This document shows positions 1-10,629 of a DNA stretch of 64,000 bases, piece after piece. Position numbers and translations under genes: made by a program. Numbering within the stretch: position 1 is the stretch's first letter; each line of letters opens with the position of its first letter. The stretch is from Podospora pseudoanserina (taxonomy: Eukaryota > Ascomycota > Sordariomycetes > Sordariales > Podosporaceae), in contig NW_026946672.1 of the NCBI RefSeq assembly GCF_035222485.1, positions 248,001 through 312,000 of the forward strand. Direction: 5' to 3'. Below the pieces are notes generated by a model that worked only from the letters and a program-made list of their open reading frames with translations, did no database searches and was not told where the DNA came from.

Positions 1-145
1 TCAGAACAAGACCTTCGTCAGTATTAGAAGACAGTGAAGAGGGTTGGCTGATTTCGTTCTCACACACCTGAACACCAGAGTCATCGACTATCTCGTCGGG
101 TTCGGAACCACAAGGGGTTGCTGATCGAGTGCTCGGGGCCGACAT
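1..145 (-). CDS. Start of a hypothetical protein, truncated by the window edge
   Basis: An ATG on the minus strand at 145 opens a frame that stays open for 48 codons to the edge. It begins MSAPSTRSATPCGSEPDEI and is rich in Ser, Asp and Glu, like the disordered N-termini of many fungal proteins. A TATA-like box lies about 145 bases upstream. No domain is visible in this fragment, so no function can be given. The frame is short enough to be open by chance; ATG context and promoter position are its only support. Confidence 0.4.
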   Translation of the reverse strand, partial: MSAPSTRSATPCGSEPDEIVDDSGVQVCENEISQPSSLSSNTDEGLVL

Positions 146-288
146 GGTTACAGGAACGAGAGCTGAAACAACGTGATAGGTATGGAACAATGGTAAGATT
201 TACGCAAGAGGAATGGCTGTTGAAGGTCGTCAGGTCTGAAGTGTAGTTTTTCATTGAAGCTGACTTGAAAGTAGTTTCTGCTGGGCTA

Positions 289-296
289 CTTATATC
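289..296 (-). promoter_or_regulatory. TATA-like box of the truncated left-edge gene
   Basis: Read on the minus strand the bases are TATAAGTA-like within GGGATATAAGTAG. The box lies about 145 bases upstream of the ATG at 145, a usual distance for a fungal core promoter. This is a sequence match only. Confidence 0.35.
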
Positions 297-769
297 CCTC
301 GAAGCTCTACTTCTTTGTAGGGTAGGCTTAGGCTTTCCATGATCCCAACCTCCAATTTCCCATTGACAGCATCCTACGCTACATGTCTGTCACTTCCAAA
401 AAGGTGCATTGCAGGAGAACGAATCGACAAGCGCCAAGGGACTGTGTTGCCTAGAACTGCCTGGATGGAAACCAACAACGTATGAGATGCTGCATCACCA
501 CCCAACCCCATCATCTAAAACTCACAAGATCAGATACTCTCGTGGATCTCACTCCTACAGTCGCCTGCTGCTGTGCACGCCAATCTTCTTCTTGCCTGAT
601 GAGGCTTGTCGTGGATGTGTTGTTATGATATTGGATGACAACCAGGCTACCAGACCCACCAGACCAAAGCTACTACCTATTTGGATACTTCAACATGAAA
701 GAAAAAAAGGCACTGGGGTTGTCCAGACTTGAAGCCATCAGCACTTGATAGATAGGGGCAAAAATGATA

Positions 770-854
770 CTCTCCCGCCGGGAATTGAACCCGGGTCTCG
801 AGCGAAGTCGGTGTTAATGACAAGCTCACATACTGACCACTATACTACGGAAGA
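770..854 (-). tRNA. tRNA-Asp (anticodon GTC) with a 13-nt intron
   Basis: Read on the minus strand, the acceptor arms TCTTCCG and CGGGAGA pair over seven positions with one G-T pair and are followed by discriminator G, as expected for eukaryotic tRNA-Asp. The D arm contains AGTGGTCA, and the T arm is CCGGG-TTCAATT-CCCGG (an intact B box). The anticodon stem TGAGC pairs with GCTCG. Between them lie a loop with GTC and about 13 extra bases after position 37, the canonical place for a nuclear tRNA intron. Without the intron the tRNA is 72 nt. The gene sits alone between two protein genes. Confidence 0.93.
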
Positions 855-1341
855 TATACAGGGGTTATCCCCTATCGTAGTAATTGGTTCATGAATAATT
901 TATTAGATTGTGGGTATATATAGGAGTCAATACATACACCAACATCGTGGGGATTTCGAGCCCCGAAATCTTTGGCTCGGCTTGATTTGCTTGTCGTGCT
1001 TCTCAGGTTGACTTCAAAAATACAAGCAATAACTGAAAAAGGAATTTGACGCTTGCGAAGTACCTTCAATAAAGAGCAACAAAGGACGCTCCTCGCAAGA
1101 GACAGATGGAGGAACAATGGCGATGTTTACCTTAGTTGCTCCTTTGTATTGACACCTCGAGTAATACCAGCGTGCCCTGGCCCGGTAAGTTCCTCGCTAC
1201 GAAATGGCTTTGTCCATTTAAAAACCTCGTTGCGCCGTAGCAGTGATCGGCTTTCCATGGGTCTCGAGGTGCTGGAGGAGAATGCGATACGGGTTGATAT
1301 AGAGGGGGGTTATCACCCAGAATACTATCACAGCATCAGTC
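855..1341. other. Intergenic, tRNA to kinase-like gene
   Basis: This stretch is moderately AT-rich just left of the tRNA and holds overlapping open frames on both strands. None has a convincing start, splice pattern or motif. It presumably contains the tRNA 5' flank and the promoter of the kinase-like gene. Confidence 0.5.
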
Positions 1342-2543
1342 ATGTCGTACGGCCATATCTTCAAGGATACAACGGGGCAGTACCTCTTCATCCGCGAGCT
1401 TGGAACGGGCGTCTCCTGTCGAGCTCAATTAGTCCATCACTTGCCGACAGGCGAATATCGAGTCCGCAAAGTCCTCCATCGGCGTGTGCCGATTAGCGAG
1501 GATCTCCCTCGCAACATCGGATACACGGTAGACGCAGATATCCAAGCCATTATCCAATTCAACAACGAGACTGCCATCGTTGATCTTCTCCAAAAGAGCG
1601 GCGAGCGAGACCAACTCAAAATCGCCGCGCTCTATTCACACTCAACCCATGTCGATGAAAAGAAAAAAAAGTACTCGCGAGTGTCGTATTGGTCTCTCTC
1701 CAACGGTGGCGACCTCGATTCCTTCCTTGCGGACTATCAGCACCACATTCCGCGGCCTTTCATTCTTCAGTTTCTTAGCCAGATGCTCACCACCCTCCAG
1801 CACATGTACACCGCCTGTCACGACCGTCTCGGCCCCATGGTTCACAACGACTTTCACGCAGGTAACATCCTTCTTCACTACCCCAGCGATGCTCGAAGCC
1901 CCATCCCCGATTTCCACCTCATCGACTTCGGCCTTGCAACCCCGTTATCTCCGGCATCCATTGCCGATGACAATGACTTCCTGCTTCCGGAACCTGGCAA
2001 CCCACCTGTCTGGGATATTCCTCGCCTGTTGAGAGTTGTTGACAAGCTACTTGTCACTTGGCCCGAAGAGTACCGAGCTTTCCTTCACTCGGGAGGAGAT
2101 CCGATAGGTACTGCCTACAGGCTGTCTTGGACCTGGACCGTCGGTTCCAGTATATACTACAAGAGCACCGAAGATATGTCTACGAGACGAAGGACTTTTC
2201 GCAACGACTAACCCTCCCCGACCTGCGACCTGTCATCGAGTATGTCAACAACTATCGAGCGACCCTTGACCCCGACGGGGTAGAGACAAGAGACCATCCT
2301 CTCTGCAGCCAAGCATACATGAGAATATCTGATGCCAAGATCGCGGCACCACAGACCTACAGCGAACTGGAGACAATCACCAATACCAGAGACTTGCCTG
2401 GACCATGGCACATTGGTTATCTTGACCCAGGGCGAAACTATCAAGTGCTTGATCTTCTGGCTGTCGGCAACAAAGACACTTTCCACCGTCCAAATGAAGA
2501 CAACGAGAACAGTGACACTGACTCAGCGTGGGGAGATGAGTAG
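1342..2543 (+). pseudogene. Protein-kinase-fold protein, interrupted by one frame change
   Basis: The ATG at 1342 opens a frame with the landmarks of a kinase or aminoglycoside-kinase-like fold. There is a Gly-containing N-lobe strand (RELGTGVSC), a catalytic loop HNDFHAGN near residue 170 and a metal-binding IDFGLA near residue 195. Frame 1 reads as protein to about GDPIGTAY (near 2115). The continuing protein-like sequence (AVLDLDRRFQYILQ, then DLRPVIEYV) is in frame 0 and runs to a stop at 2541-2543. No intron with a normal donor connects them: the good acceptor CTACAG at 2115-2120 has only weak donors (GTCACT or GTTGTT) at a suitable length. A one-base frame change near 2116-2120 explains the pattern best. 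It could be a real mutation or a sequence error. Taken together the two parts amount to about 400 residues. The substrate is unknown. Similar fungal proteins carry only a diverged kinase domain. Confidence 0.6.
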
Positions 2544-2684
2544 AATGTGGGCGAACAAGGGGCAGAGGGCAAAAGAGAAGGTGGCACTTTGGTGTGCAAG
2601 AGTCTGATGGTATTTCCTCTCATGATTGCTATTCAAGGCTTGCTGAAAGACACATCCAAAAGATAGGCACTGGGGAAGAGGGAC

Positions 2685-3756
2685 TCAGCGACCTGGCCTC
2701 TTGGGCCGGCCGAAGGCTTTCTTTACCTCGACCTTCGGGTGCAGCTCTTCCAACACGGTGGCCTCGCTAAGTTCGTCAACTTCCTCGACTTCGAACCTCT
2801 TCACGGGCTTCAAATCAGCCTCTTTCTCAGCAGCAGCCAACACAGCCCGCTTCATCAGCGGATACATCATCCGGAATTTGATGGCTTTCGTGCCTGGAGA
2901 GGCCGGGCATGTGTAGAAGAACAGCAGAGGACTGCTCTCTTCTCCGTTGTGGGTATGAATAAACCTGTAAAAGGTGAACCTGGGTTCAGTAGACGAGATT
3001 ACTTGCAGCAATTCCGAAATCGAAGAGGGGTTCGAGTTTTCGGGGACAAGTTCGACGGACTCGGTCTGGGGGTTAATTTTCTGTGGAATGGGCATCAAAG
3101 TCAGCCTGGGAACCTAACAGCCAATGGTACAAACAGAACACACTGACCAGCATAACCAATGATGGCCCGCTCCCGCTTCCCAGTTCCCTCAGCGCATCCA
3201 GCGCGTTTTCGGCGATAGGCGTAGCCAGATTTTGACTGAGATGAATCTCGCGAGTGCCCGTGCCTTGACCGGCTTCCTGCTCTGCCTTCCGGACAGCGCC
3301 CAGACTCCTCTCCTCTTCCGTCAGAGGAGCCTCGACGGCCGAGTGGGCGTCATGTTTATCGAAGCCAGCCGGGGTGAGCTCGTCGGGTGAGGTCGCGAAA
3401 AAGGTTTCCCGAAAATGCTCCGTACCCAGCTCCCGAACCAGAGTGCGCTCCGTCGAGGCGAACAACATCTTTTGGCGAACGGGAGCGGTGTCTGGAACAT
3501 AGGTAACCCCCACCAGAGCCGGGCTGGAGGGATAGCGGCGAAGGATCACGTAGAGAGCTTCATTGAGTTTTACGTGGGGCTTGAGGAGAGAATTGACATT
3601 GTCGGCGAAGGCGGCGCCAGGGGACGAGGTCAGGAGTTGAAGCGGCTGGAGCTTCTCGGACGCGATGGTGACGAGCAGGCCGAAGTGGGATTCGGAGGCG
3701 AGAAATTCGCTAAACTGGGAGACCAGCTCCTGTGAAGCTGAGATGCCGGACTGCAT
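2685..3756 (-). CDS. TWF1: Twinfilin, actin-monomer-binding protein with two ADF-H domains
   Basis: Two exons: 3756-3148 and 3080-2685, with a 67-nt intron (GTCAGT donor, CCACAG acceptor) and no change of phase; the product is 334 residues. The N-terminus MQSGISASQEL, a first ADF-homology domain (about 1-140) and a second one (about 175-310, with FYRFIHTHNG and MYPLMKRAVL) match twinfilin in order and length. The C-terminal tail is basic (GRPKRPGR), as in the family, where it contributes to capping-protein or phosphoinositide binding. Twinfilin sequesters ADP-actin monomers and affects barbed-end turnover in cortical actin patches. The gene is minus strand and lies tail to tail with the kinase-like gene, with 141 bases between stop codons. 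Confidence 0.9.
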
Positions 3757-5014
3757 TGCGAGCTAATAAAACACCCAACAGAGCGGTGGGATGGTGATGG
3801 GCAGGCAAAGTGTGATGTTTGGAGGTTGGGCTGAGCTTCGAGATCGGGAATCCAGGAGCTGTTGCTACTTGCTAGGTAGCACCACGACAGTGGGGAAGTG
3901 GGGGGACCAGGGGCCTGTTCCCCAAAAGCAAGGTTCAGGCTCTGCGGCTTGGCAACGTCTTCAGCCAACAGTCAACATCCAACAAGCAACATCGCAGCAC
4001 CAAAACATGGCACCTGGCGCCTGTGCAGTACACTATCGTGACTACACTATCTCGAAGTGACAGCAGCATGGCATCCTGAACCCAGGAACGAATCCTCCAC
4101 GGATCTGATGCCAATGGCTCTGGCCTTCTCCCACCCGCGGCGCATCTGGCCATATCTGCTGATTCTCAGCGTCGCCCTCCCCCCAGTCTGCAGAGATCAA
4201 TTCCCCGATTGGGGGCACTGCCGTGTCTGCCGTGGTGTCTCTGAGGTCTGCCCTGGTCTAGACCCTTCTGGAAGCAAAGCAGCCGCATGCTGCGAGAGAA
4301 CATGCAGGCCCCTTCTCCCTCCTTCCTCCTCTCCTTCTTTCTCTTTCGACTTCAGCCATGGAATCTGTGTCTGTTTCTCGTGGTCGAGATAACCACGCTG
4401 CCTTGTTTGACACTTGGGGCCTTTGCTGTCTGTTATTTTCGATTCGTGTAGACCAGTGACAATAAAACCATGATTCATTTTTTTTTCACTAGCTCGCCGG
4501 GTGCCCATCTGTTTGACTGACCATGGTGACAGGCATCTGTCTAGATATTCAGGAGGCGAAGAACATCTCGAATAGGGACCGACAGCTCAGCACACGATTG
4601 ACGGGATCTGCTCCGAAGCATTTGCACCCACCATCTTACCCAGCCTCCCGTCTTCATACTGTCTGACCAACCATAGCAGACCGGGAGATACTCCGTAGCG
4701 TCGTGAATGGATCAAGCAGCCCTGTCTCTACACTGTACAGTACAATACACACCCGTCCAGTTGGAACCATCTAGGCCCTACACCGGTCTCCTGTCCCCAT
4801 CCACCCCCTAGTTCCTGGCCCGTACCGTCTCCCAAGAACCAAGTTGAACGGCACCGTTGAGCGCTGAAGGCGCCTGTCTGTCCCTGACAGCCCGGGCACG
4901 TGGAGCCGATACTTCGGATATCCTGGCTCCATCGTTCGTCTCCCGACCTTGAATTTGCACCTCCATCCCGCGCCAGACATTTTGGTCAAGAGGCTTGCCG
5001 TCAAAGCCATTTTC
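3757..5014. other. Intergenic, divergent promoter of twinfilin and a Zn-cluster factor
   Basis: This 1.26-kb region separates two divergent genes. A pyrimidine-rich tract (about 4310-4350) and several open frames of 60-140 codons occur, but none has motifs or splice structure. Frames reading through 4771-5193 on the minus strand are antisense to the transcription-factor start and are not genes. Confidence 0.5.
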
Positions 5015-7673
5015 ATGGCAACGCCGCCGTCCCATCGGCCTTTGAGGGCCCTTCTTCCCGCGGACACGGAGGGAGCCGGGAGTGAGCGCGGAGCCTTGTC
5101 TTCGGCTTCGTCCAGTCTCGGACCCCGACCAACATTGGTCGAGCTAGCACCTCGGCGGCGGACCGCAAGAGCCGCATGTATCGAATGTCGCAAGCGGAAA
5201 ACAAAGGCAAGGAACCGTCGCCATGAAAGAGGGCTGTTTTGGTGCGAGTGCTCGCTAACCTGTGCCTGATGGGTCCCAGTGTACTGCTGAGCGACCTCGT
5301 TGTAACGAGTGTACTCGCCGCAACTCTGACTGCGAATATGACGCGGGCGGCGATGAAACTCCCGGAAAGGCTCTGAAGCGACGTTTTGTTGACCTGGAGG
5401 ACAAGGTGAACATTTACGAGCAGGTCTATGCCATCCTCAGGTCTCGTCCACAGCATGAGGCCAACTCGGTCTTCAAGCGAATCCGAACCGGTGACGACCC
5501 GCAGAGCATCCTTCGGCATGTTGAGCACGGCGATCTTCTTCTCCAGCTCAGAGTTGTCCCGGAATCCCGATACCGCTACGAATTTCCCTTCATGTCCCCG
5601 CTCCCCGCCCGGCTGCAGACCCAGGACAACCCCTATTTAGGATCGCTCATATACGAGTGGGAGGTTGAGCGCCCTAGATCCCCCGTCAGGTCGCCAAAAC
5701 GAAGAGGCAAGCAGCTGGAAACCGACCGGTCAGCAAGTGAAGAGTCTACCACGCCGGGCCCCGGTCCCTATGTGAAGCCGTTTCATGCCGCCGAAGTGCA
5801 TGACCCTCTTATCGACTCGGCCGAGCCGTCAAAATGGACCGGCGTCACGACGGATAATACTCTTCTTCGAAGTCTCTTGAGGTCCTATTTCCTACACGAG
5901 TACCAGTGGTTCTCGGCATTTCAGAAAGAATACTTTCTCTCCGATATGATTGCAGATCGACGTCAATTTTGCTCCCCCTTGTTGGTCAATGCCGTTCTTG
6001 CCCTTGCTTGCGTAAGTTGACCGGAACACGTCCATCATTCGAGGTCATACACACAGTTGACACAGGCATCCGACCGCAGCACAGCTACCGCGAATTAACG
6101 GACCGGGCCGAGTTCTGGAACCCTCGAACACTTGGCTATGGCTTCCTGACCGAGGCCAAAAGACATTGGGAGTTGGAGCAGGCGGGAAACCGAGGCAAGC
6201 TCACAACGATTCAAGCTGCCATCATCCTCAACATTGTGTATAACTTGAATGCCATGGTCAAGCTTGGATGGCAATACACGCTCCAGGCGATTGATATGGC
6301 ACACAAGATGAAGCTGTTCAAGAAGCCTGAGAACTGGGAAACGTTGAATCCCAGGTTAAGGGCTGGCCGAGATTTCACGGCATGGAGCCTATTTGGCTGG
6401 CAAAGGTACGCGGTCTCGATCCAAGTTGTTTTAAAGGGCACTCAGTCAGCGCAGGTGCTGATACATGGTCACTTTAGCCACTGTACCTACACTTTGTTTG
6501 AGAAGCCACTCGTAGACGACCCCCCGGAGGTGCCGCTGCCTGCCATCACAGCTGACTCAAGTTGGTATGGCGAGGTGTGGCTCAAGTACCCCCTCGAAAG
6601 AATCCTGTATCCGAGCCATTTTGCAGAATTTTACAAGGCCAACACAGAGTTTCGGGTGATATTGAACGACATTTCCAAAACGTTGCACGGGGAGGCAGGG
6701 CAGAGTCGATCACCACCAGCCGAATCCAAGATTGCTGCGCTTTACTGGAGATTGCAAGCATGGTATGCTGCGCTGCCCGAATCACTTTCGCCAAGGACGA
6801 TTGTGTTTACTGCGCAGATGAAGCTTCAGTAAGAGTCCCTGTGCTCCGATTCGGTCATTTGAGAGATTATGGATAACTAATGTACTTGCCCGTGCCAGCA
6901 TGCATTACCACCATGCCATTGTTACCATGCTACAAAGCCTCATGACCGGCGTATCAGATATTACGAGCTCAGCTCCGGCTGCGTCTCCGGCGTCAGCGGC
7001 GTTTCCAGCACCGTCACAAAACGTCCTCGCTATTTCTTCTCTTTTGAACAGTGACCCGCCATCAGAACCAACAGGGCCACCACTTCCACCCCTCCAGGCC
7101 ACATTCTCGTTGCACCGAACACAGTACGAAACGCTGCTCAGGTTGTACTACCTTCGCCACGGATTCGAAGCTCTGGACGTCTTCATCATGGTGTCACTCA
7201 TGACACTCGCGTTTATCACAACCAAAGAGCTCGAAGACACCCGTCTCTCCTTGGCCCAGCCGCCTTCCGAAGAACAAAAAGCACACATTGATTCCCTACG
7301 AGCCACCCTTGTCCTGTGCACCAGAGGGCTGTACGACCAAGGGAAGAGTTACTATCTGTCCCAGACCATCTTTCGTCTAGTACGAAGTGGGATGCATGTT
7401 GACGAGAAGGAGCTGCTCCGCGAATATGCCTCTCTACCTGACGAGGAAGACAGCGCGGATGCGAAGATGAGAGAAGAACTAGCCCAAAGGTTGTGGCCGC
7501 ATCCCCACCCCCAGGCGCAGAACGACGGGCAGGAAGACGTCGAGACGGAACATGCATCCGGGCCAGCGGCTCAGGAACAAGAGGGATGGAAAGTGCTGGA
7601 TGTGTTATTGAAGAAATATGGCGAGGTCAGGATGGAAGCTCCGGAGAGCGGCGACTCAGAAGATCAGGGGTAG
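5015..7673 (+). CDS. Zn2Cys6 transcription factor with fungal middle homology region
   Basis: Five exons: 5015-5206, 5280-6011, 6080-6405, 6478-6828 and 6899-7673; 791 residues. The binuclear zinc cluster spans residues 55-82 with cysteines at 55, 58, 65, 72, 75 and 82 (C-x2-C-x6-C-x6-C-x2-C-x6-C). It is split by intron 1 just before Cys65. Intron 1 begins with GC, not GT (see findings); the other three have GTAAGT, GTACGC and GTAAGA donors. A linker FVDLEDKVNIYEQVYAIL follows and may dimerise. The rest resembles the fungal transcription-factor regulatory domain (SYRELTDRAEFW, AKRHWELEQ, TAWSLFGWQ, MHYHHAIVTML). The ATG at 5015 has a good context (TTTCATGGCA); in-frame sequence upstream has no ATG. 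It probably acts in the nucleus; the pathway is unknown. The C-terminal 60 residues are acidic. Confidence 0.9.
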
Positions 7674-8220
7674 GTGCCTAGGTAGGTAGGTACCTAGGTA
7701 ACATGGCCAGGTAACAACAAACTGGGTATTTAGGAAAATAACAAGACTCTGCTTACAAAGAGGCTTTAATGAGGCTGTTCAGAGATGATGTGTGTCGCCA
7801 GATATTGTTATCACCAGTACGGAGTACCATCCGTGAGGGGCACTCTGGTGCCTGGAAAGGGTCATTTCCCGTGCACAGCGCCATTGGCTCGTTCAATCTC
7901 AAAACCGGGGTCATGGAACTTGTGTTCGTTGGGCCCTCACAACTGCCAATCACAGAGGGGCTTTGGGAATAGCTCCCCGTTCTGGTATTCTCTTGGCTCG
8001 AAACCGGCGCCACCCAGCTGGGTAAGGGTCCAGGACGGTGACTCCCTGTCCCGTGTTTGTGGGTTTTGTTTTGTCAGGCACCGCTTCATCCACATCTTGT
8101 GTTGGTTCACCTCACAGTCGTTCTTTTTTGGAGGATCTGTCACTCTTTTGCCTTCGATCTCGGGCCTCTCAACATGTCAAGATAGCGTTGGACTCTTCAG
8201 GATATACTACAGCGCACATC
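7674..8220. other. Intergenic with a TAGGTA-rich palindromic tract
   Basis: The first 30 bases (7671-7701) are a run of TAGGTA units containing the exact palindrome TACCTAGGTA at 7691-7700. The remainder is the presumed promoter of the protease-like gene. Frames here start with non-ATG codons and show no motif. Confidence 0.55.
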
Positions 8221-10202
8221 ATGGTGCCGACTTACACTCGTTTATCGACACTCGCTGTCTCACTTCTGGCAGTCAGCGCAACGACGACCGCGCATGTGCT
8301 TCTCCCATTTGCACAGCACCACGAGCGCGGCCACCAGCTCTCTGCCCGCAACGATGGCACAACTCAGCTCTCGCTCGTCACAGAGACGTATGCTTACGCC
8401 GTAGAGGCTGAAGTTGGGACGCCTGCCCAAAAGATGAAGATGTTGGTGTCGCCCAATACCGGGCATTCTTGGGTCATCAGCAGTTCATCATCAAACTGCA
8501 TGGACTACACTCGGTATAGGTACTGCACTCAGTACAACGATAGGTATCCCTACGATCCAACAGAATGGGGCGATCCGGTGGGAACGCCCTGCACCGAGGG
8601 AGAAGTCGTTACACGGCCAGGGCAGTGCTTATGGGGAACCTGTACGTCGCTCTCTCTTTTAGGTTGAGGTTTTCCATCCACATCGTAACTGACATGATGA
8701 CAGACAACTCGAGTCTTTCATCTACCTATTTGACAGCCAACCAGCGATACATGAACTTCGAGGCGAGTACAGCCGAAGGCAGCGTCTCCGGAACCAACAT
8801 GACGGATCATCTCAAGATTGGCGGCCTGACAGTGGAGGACTACCCAATGGGCCTGATTACCTCTTCTAGCGCCCATGTTGGTGTACTCGGGCTCGGCTTC
8901 AACAGCTCCGGCTACTTGTACTCGTCGTATTCGTCGTCGTCGTCTTACACAACGCAAATGTACACCAACTTCATCGACCGACTCGTTCAGGGAGGCAAGA
9001 GCAAATCTCAAGCCTACAGCATGTGGCTCGACGATGCCGAGGGAAAGTCGGGCGGGCTGTTGTTCGGTGCCGTGGATAGGTCGAGATATACGGGCGACCT
9101 TGTGCGCCTGTCCGGGTCGAACGATTACCTTTCCGTGGCCGGCAACATGGTTGAAAACGTGTTTGGCACCGTGATCAACACCATCAACGGAACCAAGGGT
9201 GGCAAGGAACTGTCGGCTCTGCGCACACATGACTTCCCACTCGACGTCTCGATCAGCCCAAGCAATATTTACTCGTTCCTCCCCAGTGGGATGGCGGATC
9301 AGATGGCCGAAGCAGTGGGGGCGACCTGGAACACCACCCTTGGAGGCTTTGTGATACCCTGTGACGCCTCCCTATCCAACGCAGTTCAGTACCAGATCGA
9401 GGTTGGGGGACCAGGTGGCCCGGTTCTCCACGTCGAGACGAGCGATCTTATCGTCCAACCAAGCGTTTACGCTGGCCGCACCAGCAGCTCCGCGAGTGTC
9501 CTTGAGCCCGCCAAGCTCATGGGCGCAAGCAACCTCTGCTTCTTTGGCATTCAGAAACGAACCAACAGCTACAGCTCGTCGTCTCGTCTGAGCACATATG
9601 CCAATATCGGCAGTTCCCTTTTGCGGCGCAGTTATCTTGTTTTCGACCTCAGCAACCATGAAATTGCCATCGCGCGGGCCAAGTTTGCCTCGAATGAAAA
9701 CAAGCCCTCTCCAGACATTGTGCCGTTCAGTCGGTTCGGAGCCAAGGTGCCCGGTGCCAAACAACTCCCAGTTACTTGCTCGAGCAGCGGTTGCAACGAC
9801 AACTTGGACGGTGGGAATTTCGATGATGGGGACTCAAACGACCGCGGATCCGGCTCGGGCTCGTGGTCTGGCTATTACCCCGGGAGTTCAGCGGCCGCTG
9901 AACGTCTACACTGGCGAAATGTGGCTCTTGGGTTGGGTATAGCCGGCGGTATCCTCTGCATCGTTGCCGTTGTTGCGGCCGTCGTGGTGTGCAGGCGAAT
10001 TAGGCGTGCGGAGAAGAATTCGGACAAGGAAGAAGAGGCAAGCGATGCGAACTCTGGCGACGTGGCTGTGGGTGTTGCGCAAGCTGCGCCCATCAACAGG
10101 AGATCGTCGCCGCCGGCTGTCCTGATGCCTGTGATTGAGGAGAAGCAGGAAGCGTCAGGTTCGACAGAGCAGCCAGCAAAGGACAAAGACAGTACCAGTT
10201 GA
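8221..10202 (+). CDS. Membrane-anchored aspartic-protease-like protein, catalytic aspartates absent
   Basis: Exons 8221-8641 and 8704-10202 (62-nt intron, GTACGT donor) give 639 residues. A signal peptide (about 1-24) is followed by a pepsin-like fold: EVGTPAQKMKMLV, the flap-proximal GTYNSSLSSTY joined exactly across the intron, VLGLGFNSS, and GGLLFGAVD. One transmembrane helix near 546-570 (ALGLGIAGGILCIVAVV) has a basic stop-transfer RRIRR and a roughly 70-residue cytosolic tail, the layout of yapsin- or OPSB-like membrane proteases. The first active-site motif, normally DTGS, reads NTGH at residues 79-82. The second, normally DSGT, reads SPSN at 325-328. The protein is therefore predicted to be catalytically inactive. 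A serine-rich stretch (YSSYSSSSS) and many N-glycosylation sites suit a cell-surface protein. Confidence 0.85.
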
Positions 10203-10629
10203 TAGCCTTGATTCTTAATGATGATACCCCTTTTGCGTACTAGCCCATCTGCCTGTCATGCGCCCACGGAACGATCCGTGCTGCAACGTCATTGGTGATT
10301 ACGTCTGTTCATCCCGTTCATTGTTGCTCAAAGTGTGGCTTGCCTGCCTGTCAGGGTCCAATACTGACGTCATCTGTCCAAGTTCATCAGCACCACCCAC
10401 GTCAACACCCGTTTTTTGTCTTGCCCACGACGGCGGGTTGAACAGCCCCGTCGTAGGTCTCTATAAAGACCAACCGGTTCGTCTTGTCTGGAGCCATTGT
10501 CCAAGACTTTCTCCACAGATAAACACCAGCCACATCCAGTTCGTAACTTACACGCGGTCCAGCCCCTCAACACCATAACTGACTATCACCAACCAAATAC
10601 TACAACAACCTACCTAAACAACCGCAAAA
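10203..10629. other. Intergenic, promoter of the small membrane protein
   Basis: The region contains a clear TATA box at 10462-10467 and a C/A-rich, G-poor leader just before the ATG at 10630, typical of a well-expressed fungal gene. No other gene is visible. Confidence 0.5.
10462..10467 (+). promoter_or_regulatory. TATA box
   Basis: TATAAA in the context TCTCTATAAAGACC, 163-168 bases before the ATG at 10630. The position fits a core promoter with a leader of about 130 bases. Confidence 0.5.

Noticed and set aside
409-732. 107-codon plus-strand frame
   Set aside because: Starts at TTG, has no motif and lies in a promoter-like stretch between the edge gene and a tRNA.
4949-5014. N-terminal extension of the Zn-cluster factor
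   Set aside because: In frame, but the first codon is TTG; the ATG at 5015 has better context.
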